41,608 nt of DNA from an uncultured Verrucomicrobiota bacterium (lineage in GTDB: Bacteria; Verrucomicrobiota; Verrucomicrobiia; Limisphaerales; AAA164-E04), in contig CAJXVR010000021.1 in NCBI GenBank assembly GCA_913061285.1, forward strand, positions 1-41,608, written 5' to 3'. Both the position numbers and the translations under genes were made by a program. The notes below the pieces were generated by a model, which was not told the origin of the DNA, searched no databases, and saw nothing but the letters and a program-made list of their open reading frames with translations. This document shows, piece by piece, positions 29,068 to 38,992 of the stretch (its first letter is position 1; the number at the start of each line of letters is the position of its first letter).

Positions 29068-30447
29068 CTATCCCATAAACCCCAGATCAGAAGTCTCGAA
29101 GTTACCAATATTTGGGAAGACCTGAGGCATATCAGAATCCGCAACCCCAAACCATCGAGCCATGGTCGCGCCATACTGATCGACCGAGTAGTTGGGTATC
29201 CAACGTCCACGCCCGACATCATCCGGACTATCGCCCAGATTGGCATTCGGATACTCGCCGTAGACCTTCCCGCCTTTAACGCATCCGCCCATCACCAAAT
29301 GATGACTTCCCCAACCATGATCCGAGCCCCGCCCATTGGAATCAAAGGTGCGACCAAAATCCGAGGCGGTAAAGGTGGTTACCTTATCGTGAACCCCCAG
29401 CTCGCGCATCGCGCCGTCGAAGGCAAGAAGCGAGCTGTTGATCCCCCCTAAGAGCCCGGAATGGGGCCCCAGCTGATCGCCGTGAGTATCGAAGCCCCCC
29501 GTTGCGCAAAAGAAAATCTGACGCCGCATTCCCAGCGCCGCACGGGCCTCGATCAACTTGGCAATCATACGCATCTGCTGGCCTAAACCGCTGCCAGGGA
29601 AATTGGGAAACTCTTGAGTGTTCTCTAGTGCTGCGGCGAGCACCCCGTCGCTGTCAATGGCACGCTTGGAAATGTCCGCAAAGGCTTCTTCCAACAAATT
29701 GTTATGATCAAGATTAAGCAAATCCACAAAGGCCTGATACTTTCGTTGCTCTCCGCTGTTGTTGCTATTGGAAAGGGCAATCCCGGAACTCCCCCCGCTG
29801 GATAAGCGAAAGGGAACAATCTCGCGTCCCACTTGAAAGAAGTTCGAACCTGATATTGAAATCGACATCGAAACGCTTTGATCGTTGTAAAGGGAATGGA
29901 GCAGGTCAGCTATCCGCCCCCCCCAACCGCTCGCCTCGTAGGCGGCAGCATTCTCGGGTACTGAGGTCTGCCATAGCACTTGCTGATCGTTATGGGAGAA
30001 CAGATTCGGCGGAAGGGCAGAGCGACGATTACGAAAGTCTGAAAGTGTGACGGGTGCCAGTAGCGTGCCGACATTCATCACCAGGGCACAGTCCCCAGAG
30101 TTAAAAAGCTGCTGCATCCCTCCCATCGCCGGATGCAAGCCCATGGGTTGAGCCCCTGCTCCCACTGTAAGCGGGAGTAGGATATCCTGGGGCAAGGCCA
30201 AGTTCTGGCGCCCGGCTGAATAGAGGCCATAGGTTTCCGGGTCCATGGGAACGAGCATGTTGTTGGCGTCGTTCCCCCCATAGAGAAACAGACAGACCAA
30301 AGCCTTGTAATCGTCACCTCCGGAAGCCGCCGCGTTGATCTGCCGTAAGTCCATCAGAGTCGAGAGGAGACTCATCGACCCAACCGCCGCGCAGGCGCCC
30401 TGCGCTATGAACGACCGCCGAGACAGGGGATTGTTTTCTAGGTTCAT
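29068..30447 (-). CDS. DUF1501 family secreted protein (DUF1800 partner)
   Basis: This 459-residue protein has a twin-arginine signal (LSRRSFIAQGACAAVGSM, residues 8-25). DUF1501 hallmarks are KALVCLFLYGGNDANNMLVP, PAMGGMQQLF, FDTHGDQ, TFTASDFGRTFDSNGRGSDHGWGSHHLVMGG and GRWIPNYSVDQYGAT. It belongs to the subtype that travels with DUF1800 proteins and differs clearly from the DUF1501 protein at 5642-7099. It starts 8 nt after the DUF1800 gene and ends 3 nt before the next one. Such DUF1800-DUF1501 pairs are widespread; the enzymatic role is unknown, and a surface function is inferred from the Tat signal. Confidence 0.93.
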   Translation of the reverse strand: MNLENNPLSRRSFIAQGACAAVGSMSLLSTLMDLRQINAAASGGDDYKALVCLFLYGGNDANNMLVPMDPETYGLYSAGRQNLALPQDILLPLTVGAGAQPMGLHPAMGGMQQLFNSGDCALVMNVGTLLAPVTLSDFRNRRSALPPNLFSHNDQQVLWQTSVPENAAAYEASGWGGRIADLLHSLYNDQSVSMSISISGSNFFQVGREIVPFRLSSGGSSGIALSNSNNSGEQRKYQAFVDLLNLDHNNLLEEAFADISKRAIDSDGVLAAALENTQEFPNFPGSGLGQQMRMIAKLIEARAALGMRRQIFFCATGGFDTHGDQLGPHSGLLGGINSSLLAFDGAMRELGVHDKVTTFTASDFGRTFDSNGRGSDHGWGSHHLVMGGCVKGGKVYGEYPNANLGDSPDDVGRGRWIPNYSVDQYGATMARWFGVADSDMPQVFPNIGNFETSDLGFMG

Positions 30448-30455
30448 AAGGATGC

Positions 30456-33400
30456 TTAGCGTTGAATAATAAACTGGGGAGACGTCACGATCAGCTGAAT
30501 GGCAGATTCGGCCCGATACTGCGGTTCCTGATTAATGTCGGCCAATGTCGCGCGGAGAGTGTCCCGCATGTCGCTTGGCATCAGATTGGCCATCAGGACC
30601 AAATCGAGATAGTCTAGCAGTTGCTCCACGTCAGACGACACTGCGATGGCGGCTGCCAGATTCAGCCGCATTCGATCCGTAAAGCCAGATCCGGAGGCGA
30701 ATCCACGATTAATGCCTTGGTGCACAAAATTGGCCCCGTCGATGGCTCTCACTTCAGAAGTGATTTGAAACTCGGGAGCGACCAATCCGTCATCCTGCAA
30801 TACCCCGGAAGGGCTGTAGTCCTTGTCGAAGAAGTTGAAGACACTCGGCGCGTAAACCGGGGCTTGCCCCAAGGGCCCCACAAGGGAACGACCAAAGCCA
30901 AATCGTCCGAGCGTGGGAGGACTATCAGTCTGAAACTCATAGAAGGCCCGAATCAAATGCGTTAGTCTGACAATGGGTTCCCGCTGTTTTCCATAGCTGG
31001 GATCGCTCACGCGGCTGGGATCACGGGCTTCCTCATCGAGCAAGATCGCCTTGACCACGGCTGCCATGTCACCTCTCACTCCCTGACCGTTGTCATCAAA
31101 CGCTGAAGCCACTCGATAGATATACCCAGGGCTTGGATTGCTGGTCACGAGACGCTGGATCAGTCCTCGCGCCAGAAACGGTCCCATGTTGGGATGATGA
31201 AAAATGTTATCCAAGGCATCCGAGAGATCGTCATAGGCACTCTGATTAGCAGGTAGCGTCACCCCGCCGAACAACGTCTTCGGATCGGTATCATGGTAGG
31301 CTTCAAAGGCCATCATCGGACTCATTAGATCCACATCACTACTGCGTGCCCAGAAGAAGTCGCTCGAGCCACTAAAGGTCCAGCCGGTAAAGACCCGAGA
31401 GAAGTTAAGGATCTCATCCATCCCATAGGTTGGCACGGGATTTCCGTCCGGGCCCAATTGATCGGTTCCGTCGGGATTCAACCATTTGAGCCCAATGGTG
31501 AATAGCTGGAGAAGCTCGCGCCCGTAATTCTCGTCGGGCAAAAGCCCGGCCTCAGGATCTGCTTTCGAGCTCCGAACGATGGTCAGATAGATCCCCATCA
31601 TTGGACTCAGCGAAACGTCTTCCATGATATCACGATAGTTTCCGAACGCGTTGCGAACCATGATGTCGTAGTAGTTTGCAACGGCCAATGGGTAGTTCTG
31701 CAAGGCTGGACTTCGGTCCGACACCACGAGAATTTCACTTAAGGCAAACGCAATTCGTTGACGTAGTTGGTCGGAAGCCTCAATGGCATGGGTCCACCAC
31801 GTATACATTCGATCATCAACTCTCGGGGTACGAGGGGTCACTGACGGAACGCCCGTCACGCTTTGCCCGAAATCATGGAATCCATCCCCCAACAAGGTCA
31901 TAGCCCATTTCAGGTGATCCACGTGAAGACTCGCATCCAAACTGATCTGCTCATCGAGCCACGCCTGAATTCCCATCGATCTTACTCGTTCGATTTCGGA
32001 GTCCGTAGGACCAAAAGTCGCTTGTGCTAAGAGTCGAGAAGCATCCAGTGAACTAACCGACCCTGGCAATGTCCAGCCCGAGGGTGCCGGAGGAATAAAC
32101 CCAGGAGGTGCGGGAGGCGGCCATGAGTCGCTCGTCCCGATACCAATCGGTCGCTCAACGCGCACCTCACGAGAAACAAGCTCTGAGCGGTTGCCCGAGG
32201 TGTCGTAAACGACATAGGCAACCTGGTAAGTTCCAGGCTCCGAAGGGTCGACGGCTCCAACAACCGTTACCCAATCCGTCAAGTCACCATCCTCATTGTC
32301 GAACGCTTGAAAGCCTGGTTCAGCATAGTCAGAACCAACAAGGATCGACTGAGAAGCAGGGCCAAGCAAGGTGATCACGGGAGGCACCAAATCATCCGTG
32401 GCGGAGAACGAAGAAAGAAACCCACCACCGATGATCTGACGGTCTCCGACTCCTGGACCACTCCAGGCAGCCGCTAGATGATCCCCACCGCCTCCTTCCT
32501 TGTGCAGAATTTCAATAAAGTAGCGATGCCCACCCAACAATGGAATCAGCTCGGAAGTTTGCTCGGGAAATTTATCCCATTGCTCCACTTGCGTCCAACT
32601 CGGCACGCGCGCAACCAAGTAGGCTGAGTCCGGGTTATCCGATTCGCCTATCCGCAACACCGTTTCATCATCGCCACTGACCCAAAACTGGTAGTCCCCA
32701 TCAAGGGGTGGATGAAGAAACCCTCGAATCCGTGTACCGTAATTATTCCCCCAACCTGCCGGCACTTTTAAGGAATGGATGATCTCTCGAACATCCGGCG
32801 CCCTTGGGAAATTTGGAGCCGCTTCCAGATGCCGTATTCGACTGCCAGAAATCCCCTCGTAAACCTCGCGCAGAATTCGTCCAGAATTCGTTGCGCCTTC
32901 TGGGCTCACATGAACATTCAATTCATCAGAACTGATATTCAGCCCATCATTGGCGTTGAGACGAAGCGTGTAGTCGCCTGGCCCTGGGAAAATGGCAGTC
33001 GTCATCGGTGTGTTATTTTGCGTAAACAATACTCCGGCACCCTCTACAAGTTCCCAATTCACGAGCACTTGATAGGGGCCTGGATTGAGATCGTGAACCA
33101 AGCCCTCAAGTCCAACAAATTGCTCCGGCCACGTAAGAACCACATCCGGCCCAGCCGACACGAATATTTCAGCAGCCGCTGAAGAAGCAGGCCCAAAGGG
33201 CTCAAGATATCCACCAGGAATAATGACTGGCTCTTCAGACTCGGCACGGGTCCAGCCCACCTCGACGTGATCGAGCCCATTCCGCTCTTTGTGCCGGACT
33301 TCCACGTAATACCGCTGCCCTGCGACCAATTCCAATGCTCGAGATCGCTGGGTTGGATACCGATTCCAATAGCGATAATTCGTCCACCCTTCAATCCAGG

Positions 33401-36400
33401 CGATCCGTTCTGGATTCGAATCGCTCCCGTCCTCACCAATGAAGAGTTCAGAATGGTCATCACCGGCGAGCCAAAGGTAGTAAGTGCCGGTCTCCGGCGG
33501 ATAAAGATAGCCTCTCAAACGAGTTCCGTAGTTATCCCCCCAATCGCGTGGCGTTTCAAAGTTCGGCACAATATCGGAAAAGGTTGGAACATCAGGAAAT
33601 CGCTCACTCTCGAGCAAATTCGAAACGCGCACCCCATTCACATTCAGCCAGACTTCCCGGAGTAGTCCGTTGGGACCGTTGCCAGCGGGAGGAACGATCG
33701 AGACGGCAATATCTCGGAAGGCATCATTGGCTCCATCGCCCGCTCCAAATCGAATCAAATAGTCCCCCGGCCCATCAAAGATCGCCGTTGTCAGCTGAGA
33801 GTTGGGATCCGTAAAAGAAACGCTCCCGCCATTCAAAACCTGCCAGTAGAAGTCGAGAGATCGCGGCCCTTTCGTCAGGTCGAATGCCAGGCCTTGGAGA
33901 GGCAGCTGTGATTCTGGCCAGACAAGTTCATAGCTGGACGCGGTCAAGAGTTGTATCTGACCATCGAAGGATGTCGCAGGTGCGACAGGCGAAAGAAAAC
34001 TTCCGTCGATTATCCTCGGCTCAAGCCAATCAGGCCCGGTCCAAGCAACCGCAAAATGATCGGAACCACCAGCCTCTTTGTGGAAGGCTTCCAAGTAATA
34101 GCGCTCTCCGGCCTGGAGGCGCATTGGTCCCGAGGCCTGATACGGCTTCCGAAACCAATCCCGTTGGCGATTCCAACTATTAACAAAGGCGACCCGCTGA
34201 AGCCCACCAGGCGAATCGTTCGGACTGAGCCAGAGCTCCGAATAGTCGTCCGATGAGAGGTAGAAGTTGTAGTCCCCCGTTTCAGGCACGTGAAGATACC
34301 CCCGAAATCGAGTCCCATAGTCATTGGCCCAATTGGAAGGCACCTCGAGGCGAGGAATCACGTCACTAATGGTTGCGTCCCCCAAGTAACGCTCGGACTC
34401 CAACAGAGACTCGACCGTCTTCCCTCGAATCCCCAGCCACACCTCACGATTGATCCAACCCACGTCCGGCGCCAAGGGTGGCAGGATCTCAATCACCACC
34501 TGATCGGAATGACGATCGACACCATCGGTGGCCGTCAGCTCTAACACATGCCTACCAGCTTCGAGAAGATGAACGGTCGGGTCGAGTGTTTGGGAGTTCT
34601 CAATGACAGCATTTCCCGGAGCGACGGGTGAGACGACGCTCCATTCAAAACTTGGCGTTCGCCCATCCTCACTCTGGGTGTACCGAAACGACCCTTTCAG
34701 ATCAAAAGAGGATCTCGGTTGAAAGTGTTGCTGATCGACTCCCGCATTAACGAATAGGAATTGATTTGGATCCGCCACCGGCAAGCCAGGCTCGAAGGGC
34801 GAGAGAAATCCACCGTGTATGATCTGGCGGGAGGGGATTCCAGGACCTTCCCAAGCGACTTCCACATGGTCACCGCCGCCCCCTTCTTTGTGCCGCACCT
34901 CAATGTAGTAGCGGGTTCCAGCCGTCAATACCACGGGAACGGATTGCTGCTCTGGATATCGATTCCACTGAGCCACCTTCGTCCATCCTTTGACAAACGC
35001 GATCAACTGACGGTTCGCGGGCGCATCGTCAGAACTCAGATAGAGCTCACTTTGATCATCGCCAGCAATCCAGAAAGTAAATTCACCTGATTCTGGGACA
35101 TGAAGAAAGCCCTGCAAGCGAGCCCCATAAGAATCAGCCCAATCGACTGGGGTTGCCAGCCGGGGCAGATGATCGCGAAGAAAGGGTTTATCCGGAAAGT
35201 CCGAATGCTCCGTGAGCTTCGATAGCCGGCTACTCCCAATCCCGAACCAAACATGCCGTGTGACCCCTCCGACCTCTGGAGACAAGGGAGGATGAACAGT
35301 CACCTCCATTTCTGCCGCTCGTTCATGGGCCCCATCGCTTGCAGTTACGCGCAGTCGATAGTTCCCTGGGCCAGGAAAGATCGCCTCTGTTTCAAAGCTC
35401 CTCGAATCCGTAAAACGCACCCCATCCCCGGCACGCCCATCCTCCCAAAGCATGGAGACATCGGCCGGACCTTCATCCAGATCAAATACCGTTGCCGTCA
35501 ACGACACGCGATCATTGGGCCAGTAGGTATTGGAATCACCTTCCAAGAGGACTTCTAACTCTCCCAAGTAAGGAGCGGCGGATTGAAAAGGAATCAAGTA
35601 GCTCCCGGAAATGACTTCACGATCTGGAATCCCTGCTCCCCGCCAAGCCGCGGCAAAATAGTCGGCACCCCGCGACTCCTTGAAGAGCGCTTCCACATAA
35701 TAACGCTGCCCAGCAAGCAACTCGATCCCTTCAGCATGCTGACTCGCCCTGCGATCCCAATCATTCCTCCCTGCCCACTGGGTTACGGAGGCCACCTTCA
35801 CGGCGTTAGCTGGATTGTCATCAGGACTCAGCCAGAGTTCACTATCGCCATCACTTGCAATCCAGAACTCAAACCGTCCCGATTCCGGAGGCGTCAAGTA
35901 GCCTCGCAAACGCGTTCCATAGTCATCATTCCAATCCGAAGGAAGTTCAAAGGCCGGCATCACATCCAAGATATCGGGCGCCTGATCCATCACCCCGCTC
36001 GAGACAAGCTCCTCAGTCTTTTTACCAGAAACTCCAAGCCAGACTTCCCGGGTAATCCCGCCAACCTCGGGTGAAATCGCTCCGCGGATCTCAATCTGCA
36101 CCCTGTCCTCTGCTGTCTCAACATCATCCGTCAGAGCCAGCTGGAACTCATAAACGCCCTCACTAGGAAATGTCACTCGGGTCTCGAGAGTATTTGGATC
36201 AAGGATCAGACTCCCTGGATCTCCCCTCACAAGCGACCATGCGGCAGTAGGTTCCCGGTCCGTATTTTGCAAATATCGGAAATCTCCATTCAAAGTCATT
36301 TCTCTTCGAGGACTATGGAGGACACGGTCCTTGCCCGCCAAAGCGATCAGAGTTGCCGTTGGATCAAAGGCCGGAAAATCACCGACCGGAGCGAGGAACT

Positions 36401-38339
36401 CCCCTCTCAGAATCTCAGGACGCGCCTGTAGAGGCCCTTGCCAAAAAACCGAGAAATGATCTCCTCCCCAATTGTCCTTCTGCAAGACTTCAATGTAATA
36501 GCGCTGCCCCGCCGAGAGTCTTTGAGCCTCAGATTGTTGATCCAAGGATCGATCAATCTGGTGAAGGCGTGTTGCTTTCGAGGTCAAGGCGATCACAACG
36601 GCGTCCTCTGGGTTTTCTGAAGGACTCAACTTCAAGATTGCTGAATCATCACCCGCAATCCAGAAACGATAGAGACCATCAACCGGCGGATGAAGATAGC
36701 CACGCGCACGAGCTCCAAACTGATTGGCCCAATTCAAGGGGCCTACAAAAGCAGGCAATTGATCCACCGTGTCAGGAAACTCGGGGAATCGCCGGTCATC
36801 GGTCAATGCACTCACACTCGCCCCCTTCACACCCAACCACGCCTCTCGGGTAACGCCTCCCACATCAGCAGCCAATTCAGGGTACACCGTCACGGTGACC
36901 TGATCGGAATAAGCCAGGCCATCAATATTCGTCCGCAGCTCGAAGACATACTCCCCGTAGGTCGGCACCCAGACCTTCGACTCCAACGCTGAGGGCGACT
37001 CGATTGACGCGCCGCTAAGTCCCACTGAATGCCACTGCACGGCAGCCTCCTCATCCGAACTGCCTAGCTGAAAGAGCTTTCCGCTTAAGACAAAAGACTG
37101 CCGCGGCAGGTAGACATACTGATCCACCCCGGCATTCAAAACGATCTCAGGATTCCCTGCGTACAAGGGAGCATTCTCAAAGGGTTTAAGAAACGCCCCA
37201 GAAATCACCTGCCGTTCCGGCGCCAAGGGCCCGGTCCACGCGACGGAAAGATTATCTCCGCCCCACCCTTCTTTATGCAGGGCCTCAATATAGTATTGCT
37301 GACCCGCTACCAGAGAAATGCCAGTGGAACGTTGTTCGGGAAACTTATCCCAATCACGGCTTGATGACCAACTTGGAACAGAAGCGATCAGAACCTTCGA
37401 CTGTTCCGCCGCTGAGTCACTCAACCACAATTCAGACTGATCATCCCCGGCAATCCAAAAGGTGTAATTTCCTGTCTCCGGAGCCGTCAGCAAGGCTCGA
37501 AGACGCGTGCCATAAGTATTCGCCCACTTCGTTGGCGCTTCAAAATCCGGTAACACATCCGTGAATGCAGGAGCTGCAGGAAAATCTGGATGAGAGAGCA
37601 GTTTACTTAAGCCAGAACCCCCAATACCAAGCCAAACCTCGCGCAGCACCCCTCCAGGAACAGGAGGAGGAATGGGCGGCAACGGTGGCCCCGCGGCAAC
37701 ACGACTCGAGAAACCAAAGGCACTCGGCACCCACGCCAAAAAATCCAATCGAAGAGATCCTACCCCGGGTAGGAATCGAAAGGATGCTTCCAAAGGCAGC
37801 TCTATACTTCCCACGACTGTCCCGTCAAACACAAGATCAGCCCCTTCGGCCCCCTCGAATAACTCAAGTTTGTACCAAACCGGCTCGGCTTCTTCGGGAA
37901 GATGAATTAGCACGGATCCCACTTCAATCATTTCAACTCCAAGACCCGATGCCGCTACATCCATCGAGAGTAAGACTTCCCCCCGGGTCAAATCAATTGT
38001 GGGAATCTCCAGCGAACCTAGACCTTCCGCTTCCTCCTCAAATTCGCTCGAACGAATCGACAATACCTGACCGTGCTCCTCGTCATCGGCTGTGATTTCA
38101 AGCGACACCCTTTCGGCGACAATGCCGTCAACGTCATCAAGCTCAATTGGTCCCAAGACAAAGCCCTCCGAAACTTCGAAGCCTAAGGTCCCAGCAGAAG
38201 CGCCCTCCCAAACACTTAGCATTACCACAAGGAATACCCATACAAAACACACGATAGGCTGACAACTTGACCACCGCCTCGCCGAACTAACACTCCCTTT
38301 CGTTCCCTGCTCGCAAGCTCTATCCACAAACTTAGACAT
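30456..38339 (-). CDS. Giant secreted PA14-repeat protein with C-terminal DUF1800
   Basis: This 2627-residue protein has a signal-anchor (about residues 28-49) and a beta-rich N-terminal domain to about 215. A proline linker (PPLPPIPPPVPGG) follows. Seven modules then repeat at about 263-residue intervals, starting near residues 229, 495, 760, 1025, 1295, 1556 and 1820. Each has a PA14-like unit (REVWLG, YGTRLRGYL, FWIAGDDQSELWLS, QRYYIEALHKE, GDHFAVAW), and the first six are followed by a PKD/Ig-like unit. A bacterial Ig-like (DUF5011) domain lies at about 1983-2063, and DUF1800 runs from 2103 to the end (LLAQATFGPT, NYGRELLQLFTIG, FTGWTFSG). PA14 domains often bind carbohydrate, so a cell-surface glycan-binding role is plausible. 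The DUF1501 gene follows 8 nt downstream. Confidence 0.93.
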   Translation of the reverse strand: MSKFVDRACEQGTKGSVSSARRWSSCQPIVCFVWVFLVVMLSVWEGASAGTLGFEVSEGFVLGPIELDDVDGIVAERVSLEITADDEEHGQVLSIRSSEFEEEAEGLGSLEIPTIDLTRGEVLLSMDVAASGLGVEMIEVGSVLIHLPEEAEPVWYKLELFEGAEGADLVFDGTVVGSIELPLEASFRFLPGVGSLRLDFLAWVPSAFGFSSRVAAGPPLPPIPPPVPGGVLREVWLGIGGSGLSKLLSHPDFPAAPAFTDVLPDFEAPTKWANTYGTRLRALLTAPETGNYTFWIAGDDQSELWLSDSAAEQSKVLIASVPSWSSSRDWDKFPEQRSTGISLVAGQQYYIEALHKEGWGGDNLSVAWTGPLAPERQVISGAFLKPFENAPLYAGNPEIVLNAGVDQYVYLPRQSFVLSGKLFQLGSSDEEAAVQWHSVGLSGASIESPSALESKVWVPTYGEYVFELRTNIDGLAYSDQVTVTVYPELAADVGGVTREAWLGVKGASVSALTDDRRFPEFPDTVDQLPAFVGPLNWANQFGARARGYLHPPVDGLYRFWIAGDDSAILKLSPSENPEDAVVIALTSKATRLHQIDRSLDQQSEAQRLSAGQRYYIEVLQKDNWGGDHFSVFWQGPLQARPEILRGEFLAPVGDFPAFDPTATLIALAGKDRVLHSPRREMTLNGDFRYLQNTDREPTAAWSLVRGDPGSLILDPNTLETRVTFPSEGVYEFQLALTDDVETAEDRVQIEIRGAISPEVGGITREVWLGVSGKKTEELVSSGVMDQAPDILDVMPAFELPSDWNDDYGTRLRGYLTPPESGRFEFWIASDGDSELWLSPDDNPANAVKVASVTQWAGRNDWDRRASQHAEGIELLAGQRYYVEALFKESRGADYFAAAWRGAGIPDREVISGSYLIPFQSAAPYLGELEVLLEGDSNTYWPNDRVSLTATVFDLDEGPADVSMLWEDGRAGDGVRFTDSRSFETEAIFPGPGNYRLRVTASDGAHERAAEMEVTVHPPLSPEVGGVTRHVWFGIGSSRLSKLTEHSDFPDKPFLRDHLPRLATPVDWADSYGARLQGFLHVPESGEFTFWIAGDDQSELYLSSDDAPANRQLIAFVKGWTKVAQWNRYPEQQSVPVVLTAGTRYYIEVRHKEGGGGDHVEVAWEGPGIPSRQIIHGGFLSPFEPGLPVADPNQFLFVNAGVDQQHFQPRSSFDLKGSFRYTQSEDGRTPSFEWSVVSPVAPGNAVIENSQTLDPTVHLLEAGRHVLELTATDGVDRHSDQVVIEILPPLAPDVGWINREVWLGIRGKTVESLLESERYLGDATISDVIPRLEVPSNWANDYGTRFRGYLHVPETGDYNFYLSSDDYSELWLSPNDSPGGLQRVAFVNSWNRQRDWFRKPYQASGPMRLQAGERYYLEAFHKEAGGSDHFAVAWTGPDWLEPRIIDGSFLSPVAPATSFDGQIQLLTASSYELVWPESQLPLQGLAFDLTKGPRSLDFYWQVLNGGSVSFTDPNSQLTTAIFDGPGDYLIRFGAGDGANDAFRDIAVSIVPPAGNGPNGLLREVWLNVNGVRVSNLLESERFPDVPTFSDIVPNFETPRDWGDNYGTRLRGYLYPPETGTYYLWLAGDDHSELFIGEDGSDSNPERIAWIEGWTNYRYWNRYPTQRSRALELVAGQRYYVEVRHKERNGLDHVEVGWTRAESEEPVIIPGGYLEPFGPASSAAAEIFVSAGPDVVLTWPEQFVGLEGLVHDLNPGPYQVLVNWELVEGAGVLFTQNNTPMTTAIFPGPGDYTLRLNANDGLNISSDELNVHVSPEGATNSGRILREVYEGISGSRIRHLEAAPNFPRAPDVREIIHSLKVPAGWGNNYGTRIRGFLHPPLDGDYQFWVSGDDETVLRIGESDNPDSAYLVARVPSWTQVEQWDKFPEQTSELIPLLGGHRYFIEILHKEGGGGDHLAAAWSGPGVGDRQIIGGGFLSSFSATDDLVPPVITLLGPASQSILVGSDYAEPGFQAFDNEDGDLTDWVTVVGAVDPSEPGTYQVAYVVYDTSGNRSELVSREVRVERPIGIGTSDSWPPPAPPGFIPPAPSGWTLPGSVSSLDASRLLAQATFGPTDSEIERVRSMGIQAWLDEQISLDASLHVDHLKWAMTLLGDGFHDFGQSVTGVPSVTPRTPRVDDRMYTWWTHAIEASDQLRQRIAFALSEILVVSDRSPALQNYPLAVANYYDIMVRNAFGNYRDIMEDVSLSPMMGIYLTIVRSSKADPEAGLLPDENYGRELLQLFTIGLKWLNPDGTDQLGPDGNPVPTYGMDEILNFSRVFTGWTFSGSSDFFWARSSDVDLMSPMMAFEAYHDTDPKTLFGGVTLPANQSAYDDLSDALDNIFHHPNMGPFLARGLIQRLVTSNPSPGYIYRVASAFDDNGQGVRGDMAAVVKAILLDEEARDPSRVSDPSYGKQREPIVRLTHLIRAFYEFQTDSPPTLGRFGFGRSLVGPLGQAPVYAPSVFNFFDKDYSPSGVLQDDGLVAPEFQITSEVRAIDGANFVHQGINRGFASGSGFTDRMRLNLAAAIAVSSDVEQLLDYLDLVLMANLMPSDMRDTLRATLADINQEPQYRAESAIQLIVTSPQFIIQR

Positions 38340-38739
38340 AATCCAGATTCGTTACAGATTCGGACTCCCAACGTTGCTTCCATGGCCCCTTCCCAAAGAA
38401 ACGCTCTTCGAAAGTCCATCGCCGCATTTTCAAACAGCCCCCACTTTCTCGGATGTTCTGGTATTCTTTTCCACCCAAACACGGCCTTCGGCAACTTCTA
38501 TGAGAAGCCATATTCACCCGATTAGCGACATAGGAAACAACAAGACGCCTTTACCGAGATTTGCTCCGTATTGGCTCCGCAAGAATTCGAAAAAAATGGT
38601 TAACGAATCTGAGGCCAATGTGAGCGCTTCTAGCGCTTCGGGCTATGATACCGCTAATACTTTGTTGTATTAGTTACTCTTTAATGCAAAGCTCTATTTT
38701 CACGATATCGAACACCAGTGAACCGCACCCGCTATATCG
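38340..38739. other. Intergenic region upstream of the giant gene
   Basis: No convincing gene is seen; the open frames here look like chance or shadow frames. The region must hold the promoter of the minus-strand giant operon. Near its right end lie a direct repeat of AGCGCTTC (38623-38630 and 38632-38639) and a 7-bp inverted repeat CTAATAC/GTATTAG (38654-38673), both upstream of the small membrane protein gene. Confidence 0.4.
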
Positions 38740-38904
38740 ATGAGCTTACTCCTTCTTCTCGGTCTCGCCCTAATGGTAATCGCAACGGGTCTTTGTCTCG
38801 CCCTTGGTTACAAGCGTCTCACAATTGCCTTCGCGCTAGCCACTGTTCTCCTGCTCCTAGCGAACGGCCTCCTCTACTTTGCCATCACCCATTCGAAGAT
38901 GTGA
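38740..38904 (+). CDS. Small two-helix membrane protein (54 aa)
   Basis: This short open frame encodes MSLLLLLGLALMVIATGLCL..., then a basic turn GYKRLT, a second hydrophobic helix (IAFALATVLLLLANGLLYFAI) and a short polar tail. The pattern of two hydrophobic helices split by a YKR turn is typical of real small membrane proteins and unlikely by chance. No strong ribosome-binding site is visible. A bidirectional terminator lies 40 nt downstream. The family is not recognised. Confidence 0.55.
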   Translation: MSLLLLLGLALMVIATGLCLALGYKRLTIAFALATVLLLLANGLLYFAITHSKM

Positions 38905-38943
38905 GGCACCACAATCAAGGACGCAGCTCGAGAATGAGATCAC

Positions 38944-38974
38944 AAAAAAACCCTCCCGGAAAGGAGGGCTTTTC
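38944..38974 (-). terminator. Bidirectional rho-independent terminator
   Basis: CCCTCC (38951-38956) and GGAGGG (38963-38968) form a hairpin with a 6-nt loop. On the minus strand it is followed by seven T's (A-run 38944-38950), 19 nt past the LamG stop codon. On the plus strand it is followed by CTTTT, so it can also end the small membrane protein transcript. Confidence 0.88.
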
Positions 38975-38992
38975 GAATAGATCGGACTGCTA

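Noticed and set aside
30456-38339. Numerous plus-strand open frames opposite the giant gene
   Set aside because: Their peptides repeat with the PA14 module period and resemble no family. They are antisense shadows of the minus-strand coding sequence.
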